Assembly: GCA_026168455.1 (NCBI GenBank)
Contig: CM047430.1
Coordinates: 74,601,393 to 74,665,392, forward strand
Length of the DNA: 64,000 bases
DNA from: Theocolax elegans
Lineage: Eukaryota; Arthropoda; Insecta; Hymenoptera; Cerocephalidae
Reading direction: 5' to 3'
Part shown: positions 24,101 through 39,100 of the stretch, one piece after another
Layout: every line of letters starts with the position of its first letter
Numbering within the stretch: the stretch's first letter is position 1
Notes under the pieces: generated by a model
Seen by the model: only the letters and a program-made list of their open reading frames with translations
Databases searched by the model: none
What the model was told of the DNA's origin: nothing
Program-made: the position numbers and the translations under genes

Positions 24101-27100
24101 TATACATTTTTATGTGTAAAATCACACATATAACTGGCCAAAACGTCAATTTTTTCAATATTTTTGATTTCGTTCCCGGCCGGGTTTATCAAATTCGAAT
24201 ACATTTCTATGTGTAAACTAACACACACAAATGACCAAAACGTCGATTTTTTTCAATATTTCTCATTTCGTTCCCCGGCCGGGTTAATCGAATTCATATA
24301 CATTTTTATGTGTAAAATCACACATACAAACGGCCAAAACGTCGATTTTTTCAATATTTCCCATTTCGTTTCCCGCCGTATTAATCGAATTCATATACAT
24401 ATTTATGTGTAAATTCACACATATAACTGGCCAAAACGTCGATTTTTCAATATTTTGATTTCGTTCCCGGTCGGATTAATCGAATTCATATACATTTTAT
24501 GTGTAAAATCACACATATAACTGGCCAAAACAGTCGATTTTTTCAATATTTTGATTTAGCTCCCGGGCCGGGTTTATCAAATTCGATACATTTCTATGTG
24601 TAAACTAACACACACAAATGACCAAAACGTCGATTTTTAAATATTTTCTCATTTCGTTCCCCGGCCGGGTTAATCGAATTCATATACATTTTATGTGTAA
24701 AATCACACATACAAACGGCCAAAACGTCGATTTTTTCAATATTTCTCATTACGTTCCCCGGCCGGGTTAATCGAATTCATAAACGTTTTTATGTGTAAAA
24801 TCACAACATATATCTGGCCAAAACGTCGATTTTTTCAATATTTTGGATCCGTTCCCGGGCCGGGTTTATCAAATTCGAATTACATTCTATGTGTAAAATA
24901 ACACATACGAACGACCAAAACGTCGATTTTTCAATATTTCTCATTTCGTTTCCACGGCCGGGTTAATCGAATTCATATACATTTTTATGTGTAAAACCAC
25001 ACATATAACTGGCCAAAATGTCGATTTTTCAATATTTTTGATTTCGTTCCCGGACGGATTAATCGAATTCAAATACATTTTTTCTGTGTAAAATCTCACA
25101 TACAAACGGCCAAAACGTAGATTTTTTCAGTGTTCTCATTTCGTTCCCCGGCCGGGTTAATCGAATTCATATACATTTTTATGTGTAAAATCACACATAC
25201 AAACGACCAAAACGTCGATTTTTTCAATATTTCTCATTTCGATCCCCAGCTGGATTAATCGAATGCATATACATTTTTATGTGTAAAATCACACATATAA
25301 CCGGCCAAAAAGTCGATTTTTTTCAGTATTTCTCATTTCGATCCCCGGCTGTATTAATCGAATTCATATACATTTGTATGTGTAAGGTCACACATATAAC
25401 TGGCCAAAACGTCGATGTTTTCAATATTTCACATTTCGTTCCCCGGCCGGGTTAATCGAATTCATATACGTTTTTTATGTGTAAAATCACACATATATCT
25501 GGCCAAAACGTCGATTTTTCAATAATTTGGATTCGTTCCCGGGCCGGTTTATCAAATTCGAATACATTTCTATGTGTAAAATAACACATACGAACGACCA
25601 AATCGTCGATTTTTTTCAATATTTCTCATTTCGTTCCCCGGCCGGGTTAATCGATTCATATACATTTTTATGTATAAAATCACACATATAACTGGCCAAA
25701 ACGTCGATTTTTGCAATATTTTTGATTTCGTTCCCGGGCCGGGTTTATCAAATTCGAATACATTTCTATGTGTAAAATAACACATACAAACGGCGAAAAC
25801 GTGGATTTTTCAATGTTTCTCATTACGTTCCCCGGACGGGTTAATCGAATTCATATACATTTTTATGTGTAAAATCACACATACAAACGACCAAAACGTC
25901 GATTTTTTGAAAATTTCACATTTCGTTCCCCGGCCGGGTTAAGTGAATTCTTTTACATTTTTATGTGTAAAACCACACATATAACTGGCCAAAATGTCGA
26001 TTTTTTCAATATTTTTGATTTCGTTCCCGGACGGATTAATCGAATTCAAATACATTTTTCTGTGTAAAATCTCACATACAAACGGCCAAAACGTAGATTT
26101 TTTCAGTGTTCACATTTCGTTCCCCGGCCGGGTTAATCGAATTCATATACATTTTTCTGTGTAAAATCACACATATAACCGGCCAAAACGTCGATTTTTT
26201 CAGTATTTCTCATTTCGATCCCCGGCTGTATTAATCGAATTCATATACATTTGTATGTGTAAGATCACACATATAACTGGCCAAAACGTCGATGTTTTCA
26301 ATATTTCACATTTCGTTCCCCGGCCGGGTTAATCGAATTCATATACGTTTTTATGTGTAAAATCACACATACAAACGACCAAAACGTCGATTTTTTGAAA
26401 ATTTCACATTTCGTTCCCCGGCCGGGTTAAGTGAATTCTTTTACATTTTTATGTGTAAAATCAGGCATACAAACGGCCAAATGTCGACTTTTTAATATTT
26501 CTCATTTCGATCCCCGACCGGATTAAACGAATTCATATACATTTTTCTGTGTAATCACACATATAACCGGCCAAAACGGTCGATTTTTCAGTATTTTTGG
26601 TTTCGTTCCCGGACGGATTAATCGAATTCAAATACATTCTACGTGTAAAATAACACATACAAACGACCAAAACGTCGTTTTTTTCAATATTTCTCATTTC
26701 GTTCCCCGGCCGGATTAATCGAATTCATATACATTTTTATGTGTAAAATCACACATATAACCGGCCAAAACGTCGTTTTGTTTCAGTATTTCTCATTCCG
26801 TTCCCCGGCCGTATTAATCGAATTCATATACATTTTTATGTGTAAAATCACACATATAATCGGCCAAAACGTCGATTTTTCAATATTTTTTGTTTCGTTC
26901 CCGGGCCGGGTTTGATCAAATTTGAATACATTTTAAGTGTAAAAATCACACATATACTGTAAAAATATCGATTTTTTCAATATTTCTCATTACGTTCCCC
27001 GGCCGGGTTAAAAAGAATTCATCTACATTTTATGTGTAAAATCACACATATAACTGGCCAAAACGTCGATTTTTCAATATTATTGATTTCGTTCCCGGAC

Positions 27101-30100
27101 GGATTAATCGAATTCATATACATTTTTATGTGTAAAATCACACATATATCTGGCCAAAACGACAATTTTTCAATATTTTTAATTTCATTCCCGGGCCGGG
27201 TTTATCAAATACGAATACATTTCTATGTGTAAAATAACACATACAAACGCCAAAACGTAGATTTTTTCAGTGTTTCTCATTTCGTTCCCCGGCCGGATTA
27301 ATCGAATTCATATACATTTTTATGTGTAAAATCACACATAGAACTGGCCAAAACGTCGATTTTTTCAATATTTTGATTTCGTTTCCCGGGCCGGGTTAAG
27401 TGAATTCATATACATTTTTATGTTTAAAATCACACATATATCTGGCCAAAACGTCGATTTTTCAGTATTTCTCATTTCGTTCCCCCGCCGTATTAATCGA
27501 ATTCATATACATTTCTATGTGTAAAATAACACATACAAACGACCAAAACGTCGATTTTTTCAGTATTTCTCATTTTGTTCCCCGGCCGTATTAATCGAAT
27601 TCATATACATTTTTCTGTGTAAAATCTAACATATATCTGGCCAAAACGTCGATTTTTTCAATATTTTGATTTCGTTCCCAGGCCGAGTTTATCAAATTCG
27701 AATACATTTCTATGTGTAAATAACACATACCAACGGCCAAAAACGTGGATGTTTTTCAATGTTTCTCATTTCGTTCCCCGGCCGGATTAATCGAATTCAT
27801 ATACATTTTATGTGTAAAATCACACATAGAACTGGCCAAAACGTCGATTTTTTCAATATTTTTGATTTCGTTCCCGGGCCGGGTTAAGTGAATTCATATA
27901 CATTTTATGTTTAAAAATCACACATATATCTGGCCAAAACGTCGATTTTTTCAGTATTTCTCATTTCGTTCCCCCCGCCGTATTAATCGAATTCATATAC
28001 ATTTCTATGTGTAAAATAACACATACAAACGACCAAAACGTCGATTTTTTCAGTATGTTCTCATTTTGTTCCCCGGCCGTATTAATCGAATTCATATACA
28101 TTTTTCTGTGTAAAATCTAACATATATCTGGCCAAAACGTCGATTTTTCAATATTTTTGATTTCGTTCCCGGGGCCGAGTTTATCAAATTCGAATACATT
28201 TCTATGTGTAAAATAACACATATAACCGGCCAAAACGTCGATTTTTTGAGTATTACTCATTTCGTTCCCCGGCCGTAGTAATCGAATTCATATACATTTT
28301 TATGTGTAAAATCTAACATATATCTGGCCAAAACGTCGATTTTTTCAATATTTTTGATTTCGTTCCCAGGCCGAGTTTATCAAATTCGAATACATTTCTA
28401 TGTGTAAAATAACACATACCAACGGCCAAAACGTGGATTTTTCAATGTTTCTCATTACGTTCCCCGGACGGGTTAATCGAATTCATATACATTTTTATGT
28501 GTAAAATCAACATACAAACGACCACAACGTGGATTTTTTTCAATATTTTTCATTTTGATCCCCGGCCGGATTAATCGAAATCATATACATTTTTATGTGT
28601 AAAATAACACATATAACTGGCCAAAACGTCGATTTTTTCAATATTTTTGATTTCGTTCCCGGGCCGGGTTTATCAAATTCGAATACATTTCTGTGTGTAA
28701 AATAACACACACAAACGCCAAAACGTCGATTTTTTCAATATTTCTCATTTCATACCCCGGCCGGGTTAATCGAATTCATATACATTTTTCTGTGTAAAAT
28801 CACACATAGAACCGGCCAAAACGTCGATTTTTTCAATATTTCCCATTTCGTTCCCCGGCCAGATTAATTGAATTCATATACATTTTTATGTGTAAAATCA
28901 CACATACAACGGCCAAAATGTCGAATTTTTCAATATTTCTCATTTCGATCCCCGGCCGGATTAATCGAATTCATATACATTGTTCTGTGTAAAAATCACA
29001 CATATAACCGGCCAAAACGTCAATTTTTCAGTATTTCTCATTCGTTCCCACGGCCGTATTAATCGAATTCATATACATTTTTATGTGTAAAATCACACAT
29101 ATAACTGGCCAAAACGTCAATTTTTTCAATATTTTTGATTTCGTTCCCGGGCCGGGTTTATCAAATTCGAATACATTTCTATGTGTAAACTAACACACAC
29201 AAATGACCAAAACGTCGATTTTTTCAATATTTCTCAATTCGTTCCCCGGCCGGGTTAATCGAATTCATATACATTTTATGTGTAAAATCACACATACAAA
29301 CGGCCAAAACGTCGATTTTTCAATATTTCCCATTTCGTTTCCCGGCCGTATTAATCGAATTCATATACATATTTATGTGTAAAGTCACACATATAACTGG
29401 CCAAAACGTCGATTTTTCAATATTTTTGATTTCGTTCCCGGTCGGATTAATCGAATTCATATACATTTTTATGTGTAAAATCACACATAGACTGGCCAAA
29501 ACGTCGATTTTTCAATATTTTTGATTTAGCTCCCGGGCCGGGTTTATCAAATTCGAATACATTTTCTATGTGTAAACTAACACACACAAATGACCAAAAC
29601 GTCGATTTTTCAATATTTCTCATTTCGTTCCCCGGCCGGGTTAATCGATTCATATACATTTTATGTGTAAAATCACACATACAAACGGCCAAAACGTCCG
29701 ATTTGTTCAATATTTCTCATTACGTTCCCCGGCCGGGTTAATCCGAATTCATAAAAACGTTTTTATGTGTAAAATCACACATATAATCTGGCCAAAACGT
29801 CGATTTTTTCAATATTTTTGGATCCGTTCCCGGGCCGGGTTTATCAAATTCGAATACATTTCTATGTGTAAAATAACATACGAACGACCAAAACGTCGAT
29901 TTTTCAATATTTCTCATTTCGTTCCCGGCCGGTTAATCGAATTCATATACATTTTTATGTGTAAAACCACACATATAACTGGCCAAAATGTCGATTTTTC
30001 AATATTTTGATTTCGTTCCCGGACGGATTAATCGAATTCAATACATTTTTCTGTGTAAAATCTCACATACAAACGGCCAAAACGTAGATTTTTCAGTGTT

Positions 30101-33100
30101 CTCATTTCGTTCCCCGGCCGGGTTAATCGAATTCATATACATTTTTATGTGTAAAATCACACATACAAACGACCAAAACGTCGATTTTTTCAATATTTCT
30201 CATTACGTTCCCCGGCCGGGTTAATCGAATTCATAAACGTTTTTATGTGTAAAATCACACATATATCTGGCCAAAACGTCGATTTTTTCAATATTTTTGG
30301 ATCCGTTCCCGGGCCGGGTTTATCAATTCGAATACATTTCTATGTGTAAAATACACATACGAACGACCAAAACGTCGATTTTTTCAATATTTCTCATTTC
30401 GTTCCCCGGCCGGTTAATCGAATTCATATACATTTTTATGTGTAAAACCACACATATAACTGGCCAAAATGTCGATTTTTCAATATTTTTGATTTCGTTC
30501 CCGGACGGATTAATCGAATTCAAATACATTTTTCTGTGTAAAATCTCACATACAAACGGCCAAAACGTAGATTTTTTCAGTGTTCTCATTTCGTTCCCCG
30601 GCCGGGTTAATCGAATTCATATACATTTTTATGTGTAAAATCACACATACAAACGACCAAAACGTCGATTTTTCAATATTTCTCATTTCGATCCCCAGCT
30701 GGATTAATCGAATGCATATACATTTGTATGTGTAAAATCACACATATAACCGGCCAAAAAGTCGATTTTTTCAGTATTTCTCATTTCGATCCCCGGCTGT
30801 ATTAATCGAATTCATATACATTTGTATGTGTAAGGTCACACATATAACTGGCCAAAACGTCGATGTTTTCAATATTTCACATTTCGTTCCCCGGCCGGGT
30901 TAATCGAAATTCATATACGTTTTTATGTGTAAAATCACACATATATCTGGCCAAAACGTCGATTTTTCAATAATTTGGATTCGTTCCCGGCCGGGTTTAT
31001 CAAATTCGAATACATTTCTATGTGTAAAATAACACATACGAACGACCAAATCGTCGATTTTTTCAATATTTCTCATTTCTTTCCCCGGCCGGGTTAATCG
31101 AATTCATATACATTTTTATGTATAAAATCACACATATAACTGGCCAAAACGGCGATTTTTGCAATATTTTTGTTTCGTTCCCGGCCGGGTTTATCAAATT
31201 CGAATACATTTCTATGTGTAAAATACACATACAAACGGCGAAAACGTGGATTTTTCAAATGTTTCTCATTACTTTCCCCGGACGGGTTTAATCGAATTCA
31301 TATACATTTTTATGTGTAAAAATCACACATACAAAACGCCAAAACGTCGATTTTTTCAATATGTTCTCATTTCGAGGCCCGGCCTGATTAATCGAATGCA
31401 TATACATTTTTCTGTGTAAAATCACACATATAACCGGCCAAAACGTCGACTTTTTCAGTATTTCTGATTTCGTTCCCCGCGCGTATTAATCGAATTCATA
31501 TACATTTGTATGTGTAAGGTCACACATATAACTGGCCAAAAACGTCGATGTTTTCAATATTTCACATTTCGTTCCCCGGCCGGGTTAATTCGAATTCATA
31601 TACGTTTTTATGTGTAAATCACACATATATCTGGCCAAAAACGTCGATTTTTTCAATATTTGGATTCGTTTCCCGGGCCGGGTTTATCAAGATTCGAATA
31701 CATTTCTAGTGTAAAATAACACATACGAACGACCAAAATCGTCGATTTTTCATATTTCTCATTTCGTTCCCCGGCCGGGTTAAATCGAATTCATATGACA
31801 TTTTTATGTATAAAATCACACATATAACTGGCCAAAACGTCGATTTTTGCAATATTTTGATTTCGTTCCCGGGCCGGGTTTATCAAATTCGAATACATTT
31901 CTATGTGTAAAAAACACATACAAACGGCGAAAACGTGGATTTTTTCAATGTTTCTCATTACGTTCCCCGGACGGGTTAATCGAATTCATACATTTTTATG
32001 TGTAAAATCACACATACAAACGACCAAAACGTCGATTTTTTCAATATTCTCATTCGATCCCCAGCTGGATTAATCGAATGCATATACATTTTTATGTGTA
32101 AAATCACACATAACCGGCCAAAAAGTCGATTTTTTCAGTATTTCTCATTTCGATCCCCGGCTGTATTAATCGAATTCATATACATTTGTATGTGTAAGGT
32201 CACATATAACTGGCCAAAACGTCGATGTTTTCAATATTTCACATTTCGTTCCCCGGCCGGGTTAATCGAATTCATATACGTTTTTATGTGTAAAATCACA
32301 CATATATCTGGCCAAAACGTCGATTTTTTCAATAATTTGGATTCGTTCCCGGGCCGGGTTTATCAAATTCGAATACATTTCTCTGTGTAAAATACACTAC
32401 GACGACCAAATCTCGATTTTTCAATATTTCTCATTTCGTTCCCCGGCCGTGTTAATCGAATTCTATAATTTTTATGTTAAAAATCACACATAATAACTGG
32501 CCAAAACGTCGTTTTGCAATATTTTTATTTCGTCCCGGCCGGTTTTATCAATTCGAATACAGTTCTTGTTAAAATAACACATAACAAACGGCGAAACGTT
32601 GATTTTCAATGTTCTCATTACGTCCCCGGACGGTTAATCGAATTCATATACATTTTTTAGTGTAAAATCACCATTACAAACACCAAACTGGATTTTTTCA
32701 ATATTTCCTCATTTCGATCCCCGTCCGGATTAATCGAATTCCATATACATTTTTCGTGTAAAATCACACATACAAACCGGCCCAAAAACGTCGACTTTTT
32801 CAATTATTTCTTGATTTACGTTCCCCGGCCGGGATTAATCGGAATTCATACAAGTTTTTATGTGTAAAATCACACATATATCTGGCCAAAACGTCGATTT
32901 TTTCAATATTTTTGGATCCGTTCCCGGGCCGGGTTTATCAAATTCGAATACATTTCTATGTGTAAAATAACACATACGAACGACCAAAACGTCGATTTTT
33001 TCAATATTTCTCATTTCGTTCCCCGGCCGGGTTAATCGAATTCATATACATTTTTATGTGTAAACCACACATATAACTGGCCAAAATGTCGATTTTTCAA

Positions 33101-36100
33101 TATTTTTGATTTCGTTCCCGGACGGATTAATCGAATTCAATACATTTTTCTGTGTAAAATCTCACATACAAACGGCCAAACGTAGATTTTTTCAGTGTTC
33201 TCATTTCGTTCCCCGGCCGGGTTAATCGAATTCATATACATTTTTATGTGTAAAATCACACATACAAACGACCAAAACGTCGATTTTTTCAATATTTCTC
33301 ATTTCGATCCCCAGCTGGATTAATCGAATGCATATACATTTGTATGTGTAAAATCACACATATAACCGGCCAAAAGTCGATTTTTTTCAGTATTTCTCAT
33401 TTCGATCCCCGGCTGTATTAATCGAATTCATATACATTTGTATGTGTAAGGTCACACATATAACTGGCCAAAACGTCGATGTTTTCAATATTTCACATTT
33501 CGTTCCCCGGCCGGGTTAATCGAATTCATATACGTTTTTATGTGTAAAATCACACATATATCTGGCCAAAACGTCGATTTTTTCAATAATTTGGATTCGT
33601 TCCCGGGCCGGGTTTATCAAATTCGAATACATTTCTATGTGTAAAATAACACATACGAACGACCAAATCGTCGATTTTTTCAATATTTCTCATTTCGTTC
33701 CCCGGCCGGGTTAATCGAATTCATATACATTTTTATGTATAAAATCACACATATAACTGGCCAAAACGTCGATTTTTGCAATATTTTGATTTCGTTCCCG
33801 GGCCGGGTTTATCAAATTCGAATACATTTCTATGTGTAAAATAACACATACAAACGGCGAAAACGTGGATTTTTTCAATGTTTCTCATTACGTTCCCCGG
33901 ACGGGTTAATCGAATTCATATACATTTTTATGTGTAAAATCACACATACAAACGACCAAAACGTGGATTTTTTCAATATTTCTCATTTCGATCCCCGGCC
34001 GGATTAATCGAATTCATATACATTTTTCTGTGTAAAATCACACATATAACCGGCCAAAACGTCGACTTTTTCAGTATTTCTGATTTCGTTCCCCGGCCGT
34101 ATTAATCGAATTCATATACATTTGTATGTGTAAGGTCACACATATAACTGGCCAAAACGTCGATGTTTTCAATATTTCACATTTCGTTCCCCGGCCGGGT
34201 TAATCGAATTCATATACGTTTTTATGTGTAAAATCACACATATATCTGGCCAAAACGTCGATTTTTTCAATAATTTGGATTCGTTCCCGGGCCGGGTTTA
34301 TCAAATTCGAATACATTTCTATGTGTAAAATAACACATACGAACGACCAAATCGTCGATTTTTTCAATATTTCTCATTTCGTTCCCCGGCCGGGTTAATC
34401 GAATTCATATACATTTTTATGTATAAAATCACACATATAACTGGCCAAAACGTCGATTTTTGCAATATTTTTGATTTCGTTCCCGGGCCGGGTTTATCAA
34501 ATTCGAATACATTTCTATGTGTAAAATAACACATACAAACGGCGAAAACGTGGATTTTTTCAATGTTTCTCATTACGTTCCCCGGACGGGTTAATCGAAT
34601 TCATATACATTTTTATGTGTAAAATCACACATACAAACGACCAAAACGTCGATTTTTTCAATATTTCTCATTTCGATCCCCAGCTGGATTAATCGAATGC
34701 ATATACATTTTTATGTGTAAAATCACACATATAACCGGCCAAAAAGTCGATTTTTTCAGTATTTCTCATTTCGATCCCCGGCTGTATTAATCGAATTCAT
34801 ATACATTTGTATGTGTAAGGTCACACATATAACTGGCCAAAACGTCGATGTTTTCAATATTTCACATTTCGTTCCCCGGCCGGGTTAATCGAATTCATAT
34901 ACGTTTTTATGTGTAAAATCACACATATATCTGGCCAAAACGTCGATTTTTTCAATAATTTGGATTCGTTCCCGGGCCGGGTTATCAAATTCGAATACAT
35001 TTCTATGTGTAAAATAACACATACGAACGACCAAATCGTCGATTTTTTCAATATTTCTCATTTCGTTCCCCGGCCGGGTTAATCGAATTCATATACATTT
35101 TTATGTATAAAATCACACATATAACTGGCCAAAACGTCGATTTTTGCAATATTTTTGATTTCGTTCCCGGGCCGGGTTTATCAAATTCGAATACATTTCT
35201 ATGTGTAAAATAACACATACAAACGGCGAAAACGTGGATTTTTTCAATGTTTCTCATTACGTTCCCGGACGGGTTAATCGAATTCATATACATTTTTATG
35301 TGTAAAATCACACATACAAACGACCAAAACGTGGATTTTTTCAATATTTCTCATTTCGATCCCCGGCCGGATTAATCGAATTCATATACATTTTTCTGTG
35401 TAAAATCACACATATAACCGGCCAAAACGTCGACTTTTTCAGTATTTCTGATTTCGTTCCCCGGCCGTATTAATCGAATTCAAATACATTTTTATGTGTA
35501 AAATCACACATATAACTGGCCAAAACGTCAATTTTTTCAATATTTTTGATTTCGTTCCCGGGCCGGGTTTATCAAATTCGAATACATTTCTATGTGTAAA
35601 CTAACACACACAAACGACCAAAACGTCGATTTTTTCAATATTTCTCATTTCGATCCCCGGCCGGATTAATCAAATTCATATACATTTTTCTGTGTAAAAT
35701 CACACATATAACCGGCCAAAACGTCGATTTTTTCAGTATTTCTCATTTCGTTTCCCCGGCCGTATTAATCGAATTCATATACATTTTTATGTGTAAAGTC
35801 ACACATATAACTGGCCAAAACGTCGAATTTTCAATATTTTTGATTTCGTTCCCGGTCGCATTAATCGAATTCATATACATTTTTATGTGTAAAATCACAC
35901 GTATATCTGGCCAAAACGTCGATTTTTTCAATATTTTTGGTTTCGTTCCCGGGCCGGGTTGATAAAAATTTGAATACATTTTTATGTGTAAAGTCACACA
36001 TATATCTGGTCAAAACGTCGATTTTTTCAATATTTTTGATTTCGTTCCCGGGCCGGGTTTATCAAATTCGAATACATTTCTATGTGTAAAATAACACACA

Positions 36101-39100
36101 GAAACGACCAAAACGTCGATTTTTTCAATATTTCTCATTTCGTTCCCCGGCCGGGTAATCGAATTCATATACATTTTTATGTGTAAAATCACACATACAA
36201 ACGGCCAAAACGTCGATTTTTTCAATATTTCCCATTTCGTTCCCCGGCCAGATTAATTGAATTCATATACATTTTTATGTGTAAAATCACACATACAAAC
36301 GGCCAAAATGTCGACTTTTTTAATATTTCTCATTTCGATCCCCGACCGGATTAATCGAATTCATATACATTTTTCTGTGTAAAATCACACATATATCTGG
36401 TCAAAACGTCGATTTTTTCAATATTTTTGATTTCGTTCCCGGACGGATTAATCGAATTCAAATACATTTTTCTGTGTAAAATCTCACATACAAACGGCCA
36501 AAACGTAGATTTTTTCAGTGTTCTCATTTCGTTCCCCGGCCGGGTTAATCGAATTCATATACATTTTTCTGTGTAAAATCACACATATAACCGGCCAAAA
36601 CGTCGATTTTTTCAGTATTTCTCATTTTGATCCCCGGCTGTATTAATCGAATTCATATACATTTGTATGTGTAAGATCACACATATAACTGGCCAAAACG
36701 TCGATGTTTTCAATATTTCACATTTCGTTCCCCGGCCGGGTTAATCGAATTCATATACGTTTTTATGTGTAAAATCACACATACAAACGACCAAAACGTC
36801 GATTTTTTGAAAATTTCACATTTCGTTCCCCGGCCGGGTTAAGTGAATTCTTTTACATTTTTATGTGTAAAATCAGGCATACAAACGGCCAAAATGTCGA
36901 CTTTTTTAATATTTCTCATTTCGATCCCCGACCGGATTAATCGAATTCATATACATTTTTCTGTGTAAAATCACACATATATCTGGTCAAAACGTCGATT
37001 TTTTCAATATTTTTGATTTCGTTCCCGGACGGATTAATCGAATTCAAATACATTTTTCTGTGTAAAATCTCACATACAAACGGCCAAAACGTAGATTTTT
37101 TCAGTGTTCTCATTTCGTTCCCCGGCCGGGTTAATCGAATTCATATACATTTTTCTTTGTAAAATCACACATATAACCGGCCAAAACGTCGATTTTTTCA
37201 GTATTTCTCATTTCGATCCCCGGCTGTATTAATCGAATTCATATACATTTGTATGTGTAAGATCACACATATAACCGGCCAAAACGTCGATTTTTTCAGT
37301 ATTTCTCATTCCGTTCCCCGGCCGTATTAATCGAATTCCTATACATTTTTATGTGTAATCACACATATAACCGGCCAAAACGTCGATTTTTTCAGTATTT
37401 TTGGTTTCGTTCCCGGACGGATTAATCGAATTCAAATACATTTCTACGTGTAAAATAACACATACAAACGACCAAAACGTCGTTTTTTTCAATATTTCTC
37501 ATTTCGTTCCCCGGCCGGATTAATCGAATTCATATACATTTTTATGTGTAAAATCACACATATAACCGGCCAAAACGTCGTTTTTTTCAGTATTTCTCAT
37601 TCCGTTCCCCGGCCGTATTAATCGAATTCATATACATTTTTATGTGTAAAATCACACATATAATCGGCCAAAACGTCGATTTTTTCAATATTTTTGGTTT
37701 CGTTCCCGGGCCGGGTTGATCAAATTTGAATACATTTTTATGTGTAAAATCACACATATATCTGGCCAAAACGACAATTTTTTCAATATTTTTAATTTCG
37801 TTCCCGGGCCGGGTTTATCAAATACGAATACATTTCTATGTGTAAAATAACACATACAAACGGCCAAAACGTAGATTTTTTCAGTGTTTCTCATTTCGTT
37901 CCCCGGCCGGATTAATCGAATTCATATACATTTTTATGTGTAAAATCACACATATAACCGGCCAAAACGTCGATTTTTTGAGTATTACTCATTTCGTTCC
38001 CCGGCCGTAGTAATCGAATTCATATACATTTTTATGTGTAAAATCTAACATATATCTGGCCAAAACGTCGATTTTTTCAATATTTTTTATTTCGTTCCCA
38101 GGCCGAGTTTATCAAATTCGAATACATTTCTATGTGTAAAATAACACATACCAACGGCCAAAACGTGGATTTTTTCAATGTTTCTCATTACGTTCCCCGG
38201 ACGGGTTAATCGAATTCATATACATTTTTATGTGTAAAATCACACATACAAACGACCACAACGTGGATTTTTTCAATATTTTTCATTTTGATCCCCGGCC
38301 GGATTAATCGAAATCATATACATTTTTATGTGTAAAATCACACATATAACTGGCCAAAACGTCGATTTTTTCAATATTTTTGATTTCGTTCCCGGGCCGG
38401 GTTTATCAAATTCGAATACATTTCTATGTGTAAAATAACACATACCAACGGCCAAAACGTGGATTTTTTCAATGTTTCTCATTACGTTCCCCGGACGGGT
38501 TTATCAAATTCGAATACATTTCTATGTGTAAAATCACACATACAAACGACCACAACGTGGATTTTTTCAATATTTTTCATTTTGATCCCCGGCCCGATTA
38601 ATCGAAATCATATACATTTTTATGTGTAAAATCACACATATAACTGGCCAAAACGTCGATTTTTTCAATATTTTTGATTTCGTTCCCGGGCCGGGTTTAT
38701 CAAATTCGAATACATTTCTATGTGTAAAATAACACATACCAACGGCCAAAACGTGGATTTTTTCAATGTTTCTCATTACGTTCCCCGGACGGGTTTATCA
38801 AATTCGAATACATTTCTATGTGTAAAATAACACATATAACTGGCCAAAACGTCGATTTTTTCAATATTTTTGATTTCGTTCCCGGGCCGGGTTTATCAAT
38901 TTCGAATACATTTCTATGTGTAAAATAACACATACGAACGACCAAAACGTCGATTTTTTCAATATTTCTCATTTCGTTCCCCGGCCGGATTAATCGAATT
39001 CATGTACATTTTTATGTGTAAAATCACACATACAAACGACCACAACGTGGATTTTTTCAATATTTTTCATTTTGATCCCCGGCCGGATTAATCGAAATCA

